From Leifsonia sp. Leaf336 (GTDB lineage: Bacteria; Actinomycetota; Actinomycetes; Actinomycetales; Microbacteriaceae), in NCBI RefSeq assembly GCF_001423695.1, contig NZ_LMOZ01000001.1:628442-692441 (forward strand): a DNA stretch of 64,000 nt, given 5' to 3'. How positions within the stretch are numbered: the first letter of the stretch is position 1; the number at the start of each line of letters is the position of its first letter. The translations under genes and the position numbers were made by a program. The notes below the pieces were generated by a model. It made no database searches. It was not told the DNA's origin and was given only the letters and a program-made list of their open reading frames with translations. Of this stretch, positions 46,184-54,834 are shown in pieces.

Positions 46184-48028
46184 ATGTCCATCGCTGAAAC
46201 CCATCAGCACCCACCCCAAAGAGAAGACAAGAAGCGGCTCGGGACCTTCCGCACGCTTCTCCGAATCCTCCCGTTCGCCAAGTCGGCGGCGCCCCGGATC
46301 CTGCTCGGCATGGTCGCCGCACTGCTGGCGAGCCTGGTCGCGCTGCTCATCCCGCAGGTGCTGCGCTGGCTGGTCGACGGACCGCTGTCCACCGGCGACG
46401 CCTCCGCGGTGTGGCCGGCCGCGCTGCTCGTCGTGGGGCTCGGCGCTGCGGAGGCCGTGTTCATCTCGCTCCGCCGCTGGTTCGTGCTCACTCCGGGCAC
46501 CCACGTCGAGGCGCGGATGCGCAACGCGCTCTACGAGAAGCTGCAGGACCTCCCTGTCGCGTTCCACGACCGCTGGCCGAGCGGCCAGCTTCTCTCGCGC
46601 GCCGTCAGCGACCTCAGCCTGATCCGCCGCTGGCTCTCGTTCGGCATCGTACTGCTCGTCGTCAACGTCGTGACCATCATCGTCGGTTTCGCCATCCTGA
46701 TCGGCTGGAACTGGATCCTCGGCCTGATCTTCCTCGTGCTGTCGGTGCCGCTGTGGATCTATGGGTTCGCGTTCGAGAAGAAGTACTCGGTCGTCGCCCG
46801 CCGCAGCCAGGACCAGGCCGGCGACCTCGCGACCGCCGTCGAGGAGTCGGTGCACGGCATCCGCGTGCTCAAGGCGTTCGGGCGCGGCAAGCACGCGCTG
46901 AAGAAGTTCGAGTCGCAGGCGGAGGAGCTGCGCGGCACCGAGATCGAGAAGGCGAAGGCGGTCGCCGGTCTCTGGCTGTGGCTGCTGCTGATCCCGGACG
47001 TCGCGTTCGGCATCTGCCTGGTGGTCGGCGTATGGCTGGCCGCGCAGGGCCAGCTGTCGGTCGGCGAGCTGGTCGCGTTCTTCGCGACCGCCACCGTGCT
47101 GCGGTTCCCGATCGAGTCGATCGGCTTCCTGCTCTCGATGACGTTCGACACGCGCACTGCGGCCGACCGCTTCTTCGAGGTCATGGACGAGACCAATGCG
47201 ATCACCGACCCTGCCGAGCCGAAGCGGATCACCGATCCCCGCGGCGAGCTCGTCTTCGACGACGTGCACTTCCGCTACCAGGACTCGCCGGAGCGCTTCC
47301 CCGACCTCCTGAACGGCATCGACCTCACGGTGCTGCCGGGGGAGACGATGGCGCTCGTGGGCCTCACCGGCAGCGGCAAGTCCACGCTGACCGCGCTGAC
47401 CACACGCCTGTACGACGTGACGGGAGGCTCGGTCCGCGTCGACGGCGTCGACGTGCGCGACCTGACCAGGTACGACCTCCGCAGGGCCATCGCGATGGCG
47501 TTCGAGGACGCCACGCTGTTCTCCGCCTCGGTGCGCGACAACGTGCTCCTCGGCCGCGACGGGCTCGACCCCGCATCGGCGGAGGCCGACCGCGTCCTCA
47601 CCGAGGCGCTCGAGATCGCCCAGGCCGGCTTCACGTACGAGCTGCCGGACGGCCTCGACACGAAGGTGGGCGAGGAGGGGCTCAGCCTCTCCGGCGGACA
47701 GCGTCAGCGTCTCGCCCTCGCGCGCGCGGTGGCGGCGGCGCCGAGCATCCTGGTGCTCGACGACCCGCTGTCGGCGCTCGACGTCGACACCGAGGCGCTG
47801 GTGGAGGCCGCCCTGCGCCGCGTGCTCGCCTCCACGACCGCTCTGGTCGTCGCGCACCGTCCGTCGACGGTCATGCTCGCCGACCGGGTGGCGCTGCTGG
47901 AGGACGGCCGCATCACGGCCGTCGGCACCCACCACGACCTGCTCGCGACCAACGAGCACTACCGTTTCGTCCTCTCCTCGCTCGAAGAGGAACAGGACGA
48001 GGAGTTCCTTCAGGAGGTGAACCTGTGA
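46184..48028 (+). CDS. heterodimeric ABC exporter, degenerate-site subunit
   Basis: The 614-residue half-transporter has six helices (about residues 40-320) followed by an NBD. Walker A is '[22 protein letters not shown]', the signature '[18 protein letters not shown]', Walker B '[14 protein letters not shown]' and the H-loop '[10 protein letters not shown]'. The residue after the Walker B Asp is Asp instead of the catalytic Glu, which marks the degenerate subunit of BmrCD/LmrCD/TM287-288-type heterodimers. It likely pumps drugs, lipids or peptides outward. ATG 46184 is chosen (AGAGAAGACGGAA upstream); the frame stays open from 46058. It overlaps the partner by GTGA. Confidence 0.93.
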   Translation: MSIAETHQHPPQREDKKRLGTFRTLLRILPFAKSAAPRILLGMVAALLASLVALLIPQVLRWLVDGPLSTGDASAVWPAALLVVGLGAAEAVFISLRRWFVLTPGTHVEARMRNALYEKLQDLPVAFHDRWPSGQLLSRAVSDLSLIRRWLSFGIVLLVVNVVTIIVGFAILIGWNWILGLIFLVLSVPLWIYGFAFEKKYSVVARRSQDQAGDLATAVEESVHGIRVLKAFGRGKHALKKFESQAEELRGTEIEKAKAVAGLWLWLLLIPDVAFGICLVVGVWLAAQGQLSVGELVAFFATATVLRFPIESIGFLLSMTFDTRTAADRFFEVMDETNAITDPAEPKRITDPRGELVFDDVHFRYQDSPERFPDLLNGIDLTVLPGETMALVGLTGSGKSTLTALTTRLYDVTGGSVRVDGVDVRDLTRYDLRRAIAMAFEDATLFSASVRDNVLLGRDGLDPASAEADRVLTEALEIAQAGFTYELPDGLDTKVGEEGLSLSGGQRQRLALARAVAAAPSILVLDDPLSALDVDTEALVEAALRRVLASTTALVVAHRPSTVMLADRVALLEDGRITAVGTHHDLLATNEHYRFVLSSLEEEQDEEFLQEVNL

Positions 48029-49839
48029 GCACCGCGACCGTACTGGGCGTCGAGGGCGAAGAGCGCAACGACCTCAGCAAAGAGGAGAGCCGGCAGATCC
48101 GCCGGCGCTCGCTGCGTCTTCTCGGCTCGTTGCTGCACCCGTTGCGCGTGCGGCTGGTGCTGACCGCGATCGTCGTCGTGGTCAGCACCGCCGGTCAGGT
48201 GGCGGGCCCGGCGATCATCGCGTTCGGCATCGACAACGGGATCACGGCTCTGCAGTCGCAGAACTGGCTTCCCGTCGCAGCCGCCGGTATCGCCTACCTG
48301 TTCACGGGCATCATCGGGGCCGTGCTCATCTCGTGGTACACGGTGCTGAGCGCCCGCATCAGCCAGGCGATCCTGATCGACCTGCGCAAGCGGGTCTTCC
48401 TGCACACGCAGAAGCTCTCGCTCGAGTTCCACGAGTCGTACACATCGGGCCGCATCATCTCGCGGCAGACGAGCGATCTGGACTCGATCCGCGAGCTGCT
48501 CGACTCCGGCATCAACCAGCTGGTGCAGGGCTTCCTGTACATGCTGTTCATCGCCATCGCGCTGTTCTGGCTCGATTGGCTGAGCGGTGTCGTGCTGCTG
48601 TGCTCGCTGGTGCCTCTGTACGTGCTCACGCGCTGGTTCCAGAAGCGCTCGCAGAAGCTGTTCCGCATCTCGCGGGTGGCGTCGGCGAAGCTGATCGTGC
48701 AGTTCGTGGAGACCATGACCGGCATCCGCGCGGTCAAGGCGTTCCGCAAGGAGAAGCGCAACGAGAAGGAGTTCGGCGGCCTCGTCGAGGACTACCGCGA
48801 CGTCAACGCGCGGGTCATCCAGCTGTTCGGGATCTTCGACCCCGGTCTGGTGATGATCGGCAACGTGACCGTGGGAGTGGTGCTGCTGGTCGGCGGCTTC
48901 CGCGTCGCAGACGGCCAGCTCGCCATCGGTGTGCTGCTCGCCGCGCTGCTCTACACCCGCCGGTTCTTCGACCCGATGGAGGAGATGGCGATGTTCTACA
49001 ACTCCTACCAGTCGGCCGCGGCCGCGCTCGAGAAGATCTCGGGTGTGCTGGAGGAGGAGCCGAGCGTTCCCGACCCCGTGAAGCCGGTCGACCTGTGGAC
49101 GGCGGAGGGCCACGTGCGCTTCGACGACGTGACCTTCGCCTACAAGCGCGACCGCGTCATCCTGCCGGAGTTCTGCCTGGACATCCCGGCGGGGCAGACG
49201 ATCGCGCTGGTCGGCTCGACCGGTGCGGGCAAGTCGACGCTGGCGAAGCTGATCTCGCGGTTCTACGACCCGAGCGAAGGCTCCGTCACGCTCGACGACG
49301 TGGATCTGCGCGACATGCACCCGAAGGACCTGCGCCGGGCGATCGTCATGGTCACCCAGGAGGCGTACCTGTTCAGTGGGTCCGTCGCCGACAACATCGC
49401 GCTCGGCAAGCCGGACGCGACGAGGGACGAGGTGGTGGAGGCCGCGAAGGCGGTCGGCGCCCACGAGTTCATCACCGGTCTGCCGAACGGCTACGACACC
49501 GATGTGAACAAGCGCGGCGGCCGGGTGTCGGCCGGTCAGCGTCAGCTGATCTCGTTCGCCCGGGCCTTCCTCGCGAACCCGGCGGTGCTCATCCTGGACG
49601 AGGCGACCAGCTCGCTCGACATCCCGAGCGAGCGCCTGGTGCAGGAGGCGCTGCAGACGCTGCTGGCCGATCGCACCGCGGTGATCATCGCGCACCGTCT
49701 TTCGACGGTCGCGATCGCGGACCGGGTGCTCGTCATGGAGCACGGCCGGGTCGTCGAAGACGGCTCGCCGGATCAGCTGATAGCCGGCACCGGCCGGTTC
49801 GCACAGCTCCACGCCGCCTGGCGCGACTCGCTCGTGTAA
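48025..49839 (+). CDS. heterodimeric ABC exporter, canonical-site subunit
   Basis: The 604-residue partner also has six helices ('[27 protein letters not shown]' first) and an NBD. Walker A is '[23 protein letters not shown]', Walker B '[14 protein letters not shown]' with the normal Glu, and the H-loop '[11 protein letters not shown]'. The signature is '[17 protein letters not shown]', with SAGQ in place of SGGQ. In the dimer this altered signature faces the degenerate Walker B of the first subunit, so one ATP site is weak and one is functional. The GTG start overlaps the partner's stop, with AGGAGGTGA just upstream, giving tight 1:1 coupling. A terminator follows. Confidence 0.94.
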   Translation: MSTATVLGVEGEERNDLSKEESRQIRRRSLRLLGSLLHPLRVRLVLTAIVVVVSTAGQVAGPAIIAFGIDNGITALQSQNWLPVAAAGIAYLFTGIIGAVLISWYTVLSARISQAILIDLRKRVFLHTQKLSLEFHESYTSGRIISRQTSDLDSIRELLDSGINQLVQGFLYMLFIAIALFWLDWLSGVVLLCSLVPLYVLTRWFQKRSQKLFRISRVASAKLIVQFVETMTGIRAVKAFRKEKRNEKEFGGLVEDYRDVNARVIQLFGIFDPGLVMIGNVTVGVVLLVGGFRVADGQLAIGVLLAALLYTRRFFDPMEEMAMFYNSYQSAAAALEKISGVLEEEPSVPDPVKPVDLWTAEGHVRFDDVTFAYKRDRVILPEFCLDIPAGQTIALVGSTGAGKSTLAKLISRFYDPSEGSVTLDDVDLRDMHPKDLRRAIVMVTQEAYLFSGSVADNIALGKPDATRDEVVEAAKAVGAHEFITGLPNGYDTDVNKRGGRVSAGQRQLISFARAFLANPAVLILDEATSSLDIPSERLVQEALQTLLADRTAVIIAHRLSTVAIADRVLVMEHGRVVEDGSPDQLIAGTGRFAQLHAAWRDSLV

Positions 49840-49856
49840 CGAGCGTCGCGTGGTAC

Positions 49857-49904
49857 CGACAGGCCCCGGGCCCTCCCTTCGGGGAGAGGATCCGGGGCCT
49901 GTCG
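49857..49904 (+). terminator. terminator of the ABC exporter operon, nested hairpin
   Basis: CGACAGGCCCCGG (49857-49869) and CCGGGGCCTGTCG (49892-49904) form a perfect 13-bp stem that encloses CTCCC/GGGAG with a TTCG tetraloop. It begins 18 bases after the stop. Confidence 0.85.
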
Positions 49905-49913
49905 CCGTGGACG

Positions 49914-49956
49914 GGACGGGCCAGGGGTTGGGTTGGGTTGAGTTGTCGGCCCGTCC
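49914..49956. repeat. G-quadruplex motif within a hairpin loop, 3' intergenic
   Basis: GGACGGGCC (49914-49922) and GGCCCGTCC (49948-49956) pair over 9 bp. The loop and part of the left arm hold four G-runs (GGG-CCA-GGGG-TT-GGG-TT-GGG, 49918-49937) that satisfy the G3+N1-7 rule. Hairpin and quadruplex would exclude each other. Confidence 0.7.
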
Positions 49957-49970
49957 GGCCAGGTCTGTGG

Positions 49971-50966
49971 TCAGGTGCGCGCGGCTCTGCGCAGCACCCG
50001 ATGCTCGGAGGAGCCTCTGTTGCGCAGCAGCGGCAGGCGCCTCAGGAGCGAGGAGTTCTGGTCGTCGAGCACGACGACCTCCGCACCTGCGTCGATGCAG
50101 GCACTCGCGACCGCCGGGTCCACGTCGCTCCGCACGTCGCCCGCGAGTATTGTCAGGCAGCCGGTCGTGACGGCACGACCGGCCGAGGCGGTCACGACGA
50201 TCCTCGACGTCGCCGGCGCGATGATGCCGCGGATGGCGCGCGCGAGCTCTGCCCGCTCCGACGCGCGGCCGTCGGCGCGGCCCGGGAAACCGTCGCCCAG
50301 ATCGAGCAGGCGCAGCCGCTGACCGGTGGCGGCCTCCACATCGGCCGCGACGCCGATCGCACGGACGATCTCGCTCACGTACTCCGCCGGACTGCTGTCC
50401 TGCGGCAGGGTCAGGGAGAGACCGGCGACGTGCACGCCGAGGCCTCTCGCGGCACGAGCGGCGGCGACGATCCCGGCGGGCGTCATGCCCCGGGCGGCGC
50501 GATGTGCGGGCCGCGGGGCCAGTGCGGGCTGAAGCTTGAGGACGACCCGCAGGTCGTCGGGCGCGCCGGCGAACACCTCCAGGGCTCGCGTCCCGTCGAT
50601 GACGAAGCGCCGCACACCCGCGTCGTAGGCCGCGCGGGCCTCGTGCGGGTGCGCGACCGGGGTGGCGTGGAGGACGTGGTGGCCGGCGCTGCCCGCGAGC
50701 AGCAGCGCGGGCAGCGCTTGGTCGTGCGTCACCTCGAAGCCGCCGTCGGCGTCGGCGATCGCTGCCAGCAGGGCGGGGTGAGCGAGCGCGCTCACGTCGT
50801 AGTGCACATCGACCCATGGGAAGTCCTCCCGCAGCGCGCGATACTGGCGGCGCGCCCGCTCGAGGTCGATGACCACCAGCGGGAGGTCGTGGACGCCCAC
50901 CGCGACCGCCTCGGAGGCCATGACGGCTGCTCCGTTCGGGTCGGCGGTTCGGGTTGCGGTGGGCAT
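49971..50966 (-). CDS. degenerate PLP fold-III (ornithine/DAP decarboxylase-like) protein
   Basis: The 331-residue protein has the TIM-barrel pattern of group IV decarboxylases or alanine racemase-type proteins ('DLPLVVIDLERARRQYRALREDFP', '...GGFEVTHDQALPALLLAG', 'ATPVAHPHEARAAYDAGVRRFVIDG', '[15 protein letters not shown]', 'VVTASAGRAV'). In functional enzymes the PLP Lys lies in YAVKAN; here the segment reads YDVSAL, with Ser59 at the Lys position. The HVGSQ-type His is also missing ('LSLTLPQD') and the C-terminal beta domain is absent. It is therefore probably a non-PLP pseudoenzyme. Strong SD (AGGAGG, five bases) supports the ATG 50966. It is divergent from the receiver gene. Confidence 0.75.
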   Translation of the reverse strand: MPTATRTADPNGAAVMASEAVAVGVHDLPLVVIDLERARRQYRALREDFPWVDVHYDVSALAHPALLAAIADADGGFEVTHDQALPALLLAGSAGHHVLHATPVAHPHEARAAYDAGVRRFVIDGTRALEVFAGAPDDLRVVLKLQPALAPRPAHRAARGMTPAGIVAAARAARGLGVHVAGLSLTLPQDSSPAEYVSEIVRAIGVAADVEAATGQRLRLLDLGDGFPGRADGRASERAELARAIRGIIAPATSRIVVTASAGRAVTTGCLTILAGDVRSDVDPAVASACIDAGAEVVVLDDQNSSLLRRLPLLRNRGSSEHRVLRRAART

Positions 50967-51114
50967 CGCATCCTCCTCGGGTTCGGGTGCACTGGTGAGG
51001 TTGTCTCATATGTTCGCGCGGGCCGGTCATGTCCCACATCCGGGGGACCACCCGAATGGCCGTGCGTGCTGGCACGGATGCGCTCCACCCCCTCCTCCGG
51101 TGAGAATCGTCAGC

Positions 51115-51462
51115 ATGTGCCTCCGTGTTGTGATCGTCGACGACCACGCGCGGTTCCGTGCTCAGGCTGCCGAGCTCCTCACGCTGGAGCGCTTCTCCGT
51201 CGTCGGTGACGCCGAGACCGGCGCCCGCGGCGTCGAGTTGAGCCGTGCCCTCGCGCCCGATCTGGTGCTGCTGGACGTCGGGCTGCCCGACGCCAACGGG
51301 TTCGATCTGGTCGCGGCGATGCGTGCGACGGGGGCCGCCGTGGTGCTGACCTCCAGTCGGTCGTCGCGCGACTACGGCACCCGCGTGAGCGACAGCGGGG
51401 CGGACGGTTTCATCAGCAAGGCAGAACTGAGCGGTGAGGCGATTCGCAGCCTGCTAATGTAA
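51115..51462 (+). CDS. stand-alone response-regulator receiver
   Basis: The 115-residue protein is a single receiver domain with no output domain. The acidic pair (VDDH, residues 9-10), the phospho-acceptor Asp in 'LVLLDVGLPDANGFDLV', the Thr/Ser in 'VVLTSSRSS' and the Lys in 'GFISKAELSG' are all present, so it should be phosphorylatable. It is followed by the LuxR-type regulator and kinase, and its stop overlaps that promoter. It may be a phosphate sink or a competitor for the same kinase. The ATG has GAGAAT seven bases upstream, a leaderless-type arrangement. Confidence 0.85.
   Translation: MCLRVVIVDDHARFRAQAAELLTLERFSVVGDAETGARGVELSRALAPDLVLLDVGLPDANGFDLVAAMRATGAAVVLTSSRSSRDYGTRVSDSGADGFISKAELSGEAIRSLLM
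51455..51460 (+). promoter_or_regulatory. -10 box of the LuxR regulator, leaderless arrangement
   Basis: TAATGT lies six bases before GTG 51467, overlapping the receiver stop codon. Confidence 0.5.
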
Positions 51463-51466
51463 GCCC

Positions 51467-52165
51467 GTGGTCGGGGGAGAGAACTCGGATTCCCGCCCGC
51501 TCCGGGTTGCGATCGCCGATGACGCCGTGCTGCTGCGTGAGGGGATCGGGCAGCTCCTGCGCGCGGGTGGGGTGGATGTCGTCGCGTCGGTGGACACGGC
51601 GGAGCAGCTGCTGGAGCTCCTCGACGACGGCACAGGCGTCGGCGGTGCCCCGATCGACGCCGTCGTGCTCGACATCCGGATGCCTCCGACGCACACCGAC
51701 GAGGGCCTCCGCGCCCTGGAGTCGCTGCGTGCCGCCGGCTCCACGGTGGGCGTGCTGCTGCTCTCGATGTACACCACCGCCTCGTTCGCCATCCGGGCCA
51801 TGAGCGCGGGGAGCGGCACGGGCTACCTTCTCAAAGACCGCGTCGCCGACGGGGACACGCTCGTCAACGCCGTGCGCACCGTGGCCGGCGGTGGATCCGT
51901 GGTCGACCCGGAGGTCGTCCAGCTCCTCGTCTCCGCCCGGTCGTCCGAGGCCGCGGTGGAGTCGCTGTCCAGCCGGGAGATCGACGTGCTGCGGCTCATG
52001 GCGGAGGGGCTCTCCAACGCCGGGATCGCCTCGACGCTGCACCTCAGCCTGCGCACCGTCGAATCGCACATCGGGCACATCATGAACAAGCTCGACATCG
52101 AGGACACGACGGAAGGCCACCGGCGCGTGCTCGCCGTCCTGCGCTTCCTCGGCCGGGACGGCTGA
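51467..52165 (+). CDS. NarL/LuxR-family two-component response regulator
   Basis: The 232-residue regulator has an N-terminal receiver ('VAIADDAVLLREGIGQLL', 'DAVVLDIRMPPTHTDEGLRAL', 'LLLSMYTTASF', 'GYLLKDRVAD') and a C-terminal HTH of the LuxR type ('LSSREIDVLRLMAEGLSNAGIASTLHLSLRTVESHIGHIMNKL'). It is the DNA-binding partner of the sensor kinase that follows four bases later. GTG start; the -10 overlaps the previous stop. Target genes are not shown by the sequence. Confidence 0.95.
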   Translation: MVGGENSDSRPLRVAIADDAVLLREGIGQLLRAGGVDVVASVDTAEQLLELLDDGTGVGGAPIDAVVLDIRMPPTHTDEGLRALESLRAAGSTVGVLLLSMYTTASFAIRAMSAGSGTGYLLKDRVADGDTLVNAVRTVAGGGSVVDPEVVQLLVSARSSEAAVESLSSREIDVLRLMAEGLSNAGIASTLHLSLRTVESHIGHIMNKLDIEDTTEGHRRVLAVLRFLGRDG

Positions 52166-52169
52166 GGAC

Positions 52170-53960
52170 GTGAACGCCGCCCGACTCTCGCTGCGGGCGT
52201 TCGCCGTCACGGTGACGATCGCGTCGAACGTGCTCGCCCAGGTCGTCACCGCGATCACCGACGACTACGGCCCGCGGCCGCAGGGCATCGGCTGGGCCGT
52301 CGTGTTCGTCGCGGTCGCCGTCGACTACGTGGTCTGCGCAGTGATCGCGTGGAGAGCGATCCGCAGCCCGATCCCGGGCTGGCTGATGGTCGGCGCCGCG
52401 TTCTTCTGGTCGGCGGGCGCCTGGTATCCGGTCACCCGCGACATCGCCTGGCTGTGGCCGCTGGTGGAGGGCGTCACCGATCTGTGGGCGGTGCTGGTCG
52501 GCATCCTCGTCCTCACCTATCCGTCCGGTCGCCTGACCTCTCGGTTCGACCGCATCGTCGCGTGGACCCTGACCGGCGCCTTCCTGGTCCGCTTCCTCGG
52601 CATCCTGCTGGTCTCGTCGCCGACCACGGCCGAGTGCGGGTGCGTGGCGAACCCGTACGCGCTCGTCGCGAGCCCGGACGCGGACTACTGGCTCGGCGTC
52701 GCTTGGCGCGTCGTCGGCGTCGTGCTCCTGCTGACCGTCGCCGTCCGGCTCGCGGTGCGCTGGATGACCAGCACGCTCCCCGCCCGCCGCGTCGCTTTCG
52801 TGATGCCGCTTGCGCTGCTGCTCTGGTGCTACGGCACGTTCCAGGACTCACTGAGCTTCGCGCTGGGCTGGAACAGCGGCTGGCTCCAGTTCATCCCCCC
52901 TGTCGCCATCGCGCTCATCCCGCCGGCCTTCGTGGGCGGCGTGTTCTACGCGCGCGGGCTGCGTTCACGTGTCGCGGACCTCGTCATCGTGGCGCGCGAC
53001 AAGGTCGATCGCGGGCTGTGGGAGTCGAGTCTCGCCCGCACCCTGCACGACAGTTCGCTGCGCGTCTTCTGGTGGGACGAACATCGCCGCGGCTACCGCA
53101 CCAGCCGGGGCGACGCGGTGGCGGACGGCGAGAGCATCGACCGTCCTGGCCGGTCCACGCTCGTCATCGACTCCGACCAGGGCCCGATCGCGCTCATCGA
53201 GCACGACGTGGCCCTCGCCCAGGACGACCGGCTGCTCGACGCCGTCTCGTCCGCCCTGCTGCTGTCGGTCGACAACGACCGGCTGCGCGCCCGCCTCGAG
53301 CAGACCATCCAGGAGCTGCGGGAGTCGCGGCTGCGGATCGTGGAGGAGGGCTACCTGGCGCGCCGACGGCTGGAGCGCGACCTCCACGACGGCTCGCAGC
53401 AGCAGTTGGTGTCGCTCGCGATCAGCCTGCGGATCGCGACCTCCAAGGCCGCCGCGGCCGGCGAGCACGAGCTGGTCGGCGACCTCGAGGGCGCCTCGAC
53501 TCAGCTCGCCGATGCGCTGCGCGAACTGCGGGAGCTCGCCCGCGGGATCCACCCGACCGTGCTGACCGACGGCGATCTGCGCTCTGCGCTGGAGGAGCTG
53601 GCCCAGCGCACCAGGACCGCCGTCGAGGTGCACGTCGAGCTGGCCGAGCGGCTGCCGAACGTGGTGGAGGAAACGATCTACTACTGCGTCTCCGAGTGCC
53701 TGGCGAACGCGGCCAAGCACGCCGAGGCGCGCAACTGCGCGGTGCTGGTCACGCGCGTGGGCGACGAGGTCACGGTGACGGTCAAGGACGACGGACGCGG
53801 CGGTGCGCGCGTGGAGCCCGGAGGCGGGCTCGAGGGGCTGCGCGACCGGGTGGAGACCGTGGGCGGTCACGTCGACGTACGGTCGGTCATCGGACTCGGC
53901 ACCATCGTGGAGCTGGTGCTGCCGGCGAACGCGGTGGAGGGCGGCCGGCCGGCGGCCTGA
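52170..53960 (+). CDS. two-component sensor histidine kinase (HisKA_3/HATPase)
   Basis: The 596-residue kinase has a membrane part of about six to eight helices (residues 1-265) without a large extracytoplasmic loop, a possible GAF-like or degenerate linker, then HisKA_3 with 'RRRLERDLHDGSQQQLVSLAIS' in two halves (phospho-His406) and HATPase_c with 'VVEETIYYCVSECLANAAKHAEARN' (N-box), 'VKDDGRGGARV' and 'GGGLEGLRDRVETVGG' (G-box). It probably senses a membrane or envelope signal. GTG start. The order receiver-LuxR-kinase suggests one branched circuit. Confidence 0.93.
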   Translation: MNAARLSLRAFAVTVTIASNVLAQVVTAITDDYGPRPQGIGWAVVFVAVAVDYVVCAVIAWRAIRSPIPGWLMVGAAFFWSAGAWYPVTRDIAWLWPLVEGVTDLWAVLVGILVLTYPSGRLTSRFDRIVAWTLTGAFLVRFLGILLVSSPTTAECGCVANPYALVASPDADYWLGVAWRVVGVVLLLTVAVRLAVRWMTSTLPARRVAFVMPLALLLWCYGTFQDSLSFALGWNSGWLQFIPPVAIALIPPAFVGGVFYARGLRSRVADLVIVARDKVDRGLWESSLARTLHDSSLRVFWWDEHRRGYRTSRGDAVADGESIDRPGRSTLVIDSDQGPIALIEHDVALAQDDRLLDAVSSALLLSVDNDRLRARLEQTIQELRESRLRIVEEGYLARRRLERDLHDGSQQQLVSLAISLRIATSKAAAAGEHELVGDLEGASTQLADALRELRELARGIHPTVLTDGDLRSALEELAQRTRTAVEVHVELAERLPNVVEETIYYCVSECLANAAKHAEARNCAVLVTRVGDEVTVTVKDDGRGGARVEPGGGLEGLRDRVETVGGHVDVRSVIGLGTIVELVLPANAVEGGRPAA

Positions 53961-53972
53961 AGGCCGGCGCCG

Positions 53973-54401
53973 TTATGCCTTGGCGGGCCGCACCGCGTAT
54001 ACCTGCTGCCCGATCGTGAAGGCGCTCCAGCCTCCCGGGCACGAGTAGGACGCGTTGGCGGGGACGCCGGAGATCGGCCACCAGCTGTCCTGGATGGTCG
54101 GCTTGGGCGGTGCGACCGTCGTCAGCTTGCAGACGTCGGGCCGGAGCAGGGCGGTGGAGGTGTACGTCAAGATCGCCTCGCCCGACTGCGAGTCGTAGTC
54201 GACGCGGATCACCTTCGCGTCGTCGGGGACGAACGACGTCGTTCCGATCGTCGTGCTCTTCGACGCCTTGAGGTCTTTGGCCGTGTCGTAGATCGCCGGC
54301 TCGACGTGCGGAGTGAACGCGGCCACGACCGAGCACCCGGAGAGGGCGGCGACGAGGGGGACGGCGGCGACGGCGAGGCCGAGTCGACGGGTACGGGGCA
54401 C
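53973..54401 (-). CDS. lipoprotein of unknown function
   Basis: The 142-residue product has a signal peptide ending in the lipobox LSGC ('LGLAVAAVPLVAALSGCSVVAAF', Cys about residue 23), so it is predicted to be attached to the outer membrane face. The mature part has 'DTAKDLKASKSTTIGTTSFVPDDAKVIRVDYDSQSGEAILTYTST' and two Cys (about residues 92 and 120) that may form a disulphide. No family was recognised. The start is GTG 54401, with CAGGAG five bases upstream; ATG 54452 upstream is less likely. It converges on the kinase. Confidence 0.75.
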   Translation of the reverse strand: MPRTRRLGLAVAAVPLVAALSGCSVVAAFTPHVEPAIYDTAKDLKASKSTTIGTTSFVPDDAKVIRVDYDSQSGEAILTYTSTALLRPDVCKLTTVAPPKPTIQDSWWPISGVPANASYSCPGGWSAFTIGQQVYAVRPAKA

Positions 54402-54498
54402 GGACGCTCCTGGCAGGAATGATGGACAGACCCATTCAGTCAACACCATCAACCTGAGCGCCGCATCGACCGGGAGGATGATGTCGCGATCGGGCGGA

Positions 54499-54834
54499 TC
54501 AGCCGGCGTCGTGGCGCGCGACCGCCAGATTCACCCGATAGGGCCGCTCGCCTCCCCCGAGAAGCGGTGTGCCCTCCGCGCGGTAGTGCTGCAGGGCGAT
54601 GTGCTCGTGGTTGGCCGGGGGATGGCCGCCGGCCCGCACGACCCGCCACCACGGCACTTCGGCGCCGTAGTAGGCCATGACCTGGCCGACCATCCGCGAC
54701 GCGCGGGAGCCGAGAGTCGCCGCGACGTCGCCGTAGGTCATCACGCGTCCCGGTGGGATGCTCTCCACGACGGCCAGGACCCTCGAGGCGAAGTCGGCAC
54801 CCGTCGCCGAGGTGTCGTCAGAGCTGGAGGGCAC
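54499..54834 (-). CDS. alkyltransferase-like (ATL) MGMT-family protein
   Basis: The 111-residue protein contains only the MGMT DNA-binding domain: 'FASRVLAVVESIPPGRVMTYGDVAATLGSRASRMVGQVMAYYG' and 'VPWWRVVRAGG'. In true O6-alkylguanine transferases the active site is PCHR; here it is PWWR, so Trp replaces the reactive Cys. ATL proteins bind O6-alkylguanine without repairing it and direct the lesion to nucleotide excision repair (PcrA/UvrD and UvrA are plausible partners). It overlaps the GNAT gene by 17 bp on the same strand. Confidence 0.9.
   Translation of the reverse strand: MPSSSDDTSATGADFASRVLAVVESIPPGRVMTYGDVAATLGSRASRMVGQVMAYYGAEVPWWRVVRAGGHPPANHEHIALQHYRAEGTPLLGGGERPYRVNLAVARHDAG

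Noticed and set aside
48010..51147. A 1045-codon open frame on the minus strand
   Set aside because: It runs antisense through the second exporter gene and the convergent unit. Its translation is Arg/Asp/His-rich without any domain, as expected from the reverse of GC-rich coding sequence; the plus-strand genes have clear motifs.
54402..54452. Longer form of the lipoprotein starting at ATG 54452
   Set aside because: It would put 17 residues before a normal lipoprotein signal peptide; GTG 54401 has a good ribosome-binding site and gives a standard signal length.
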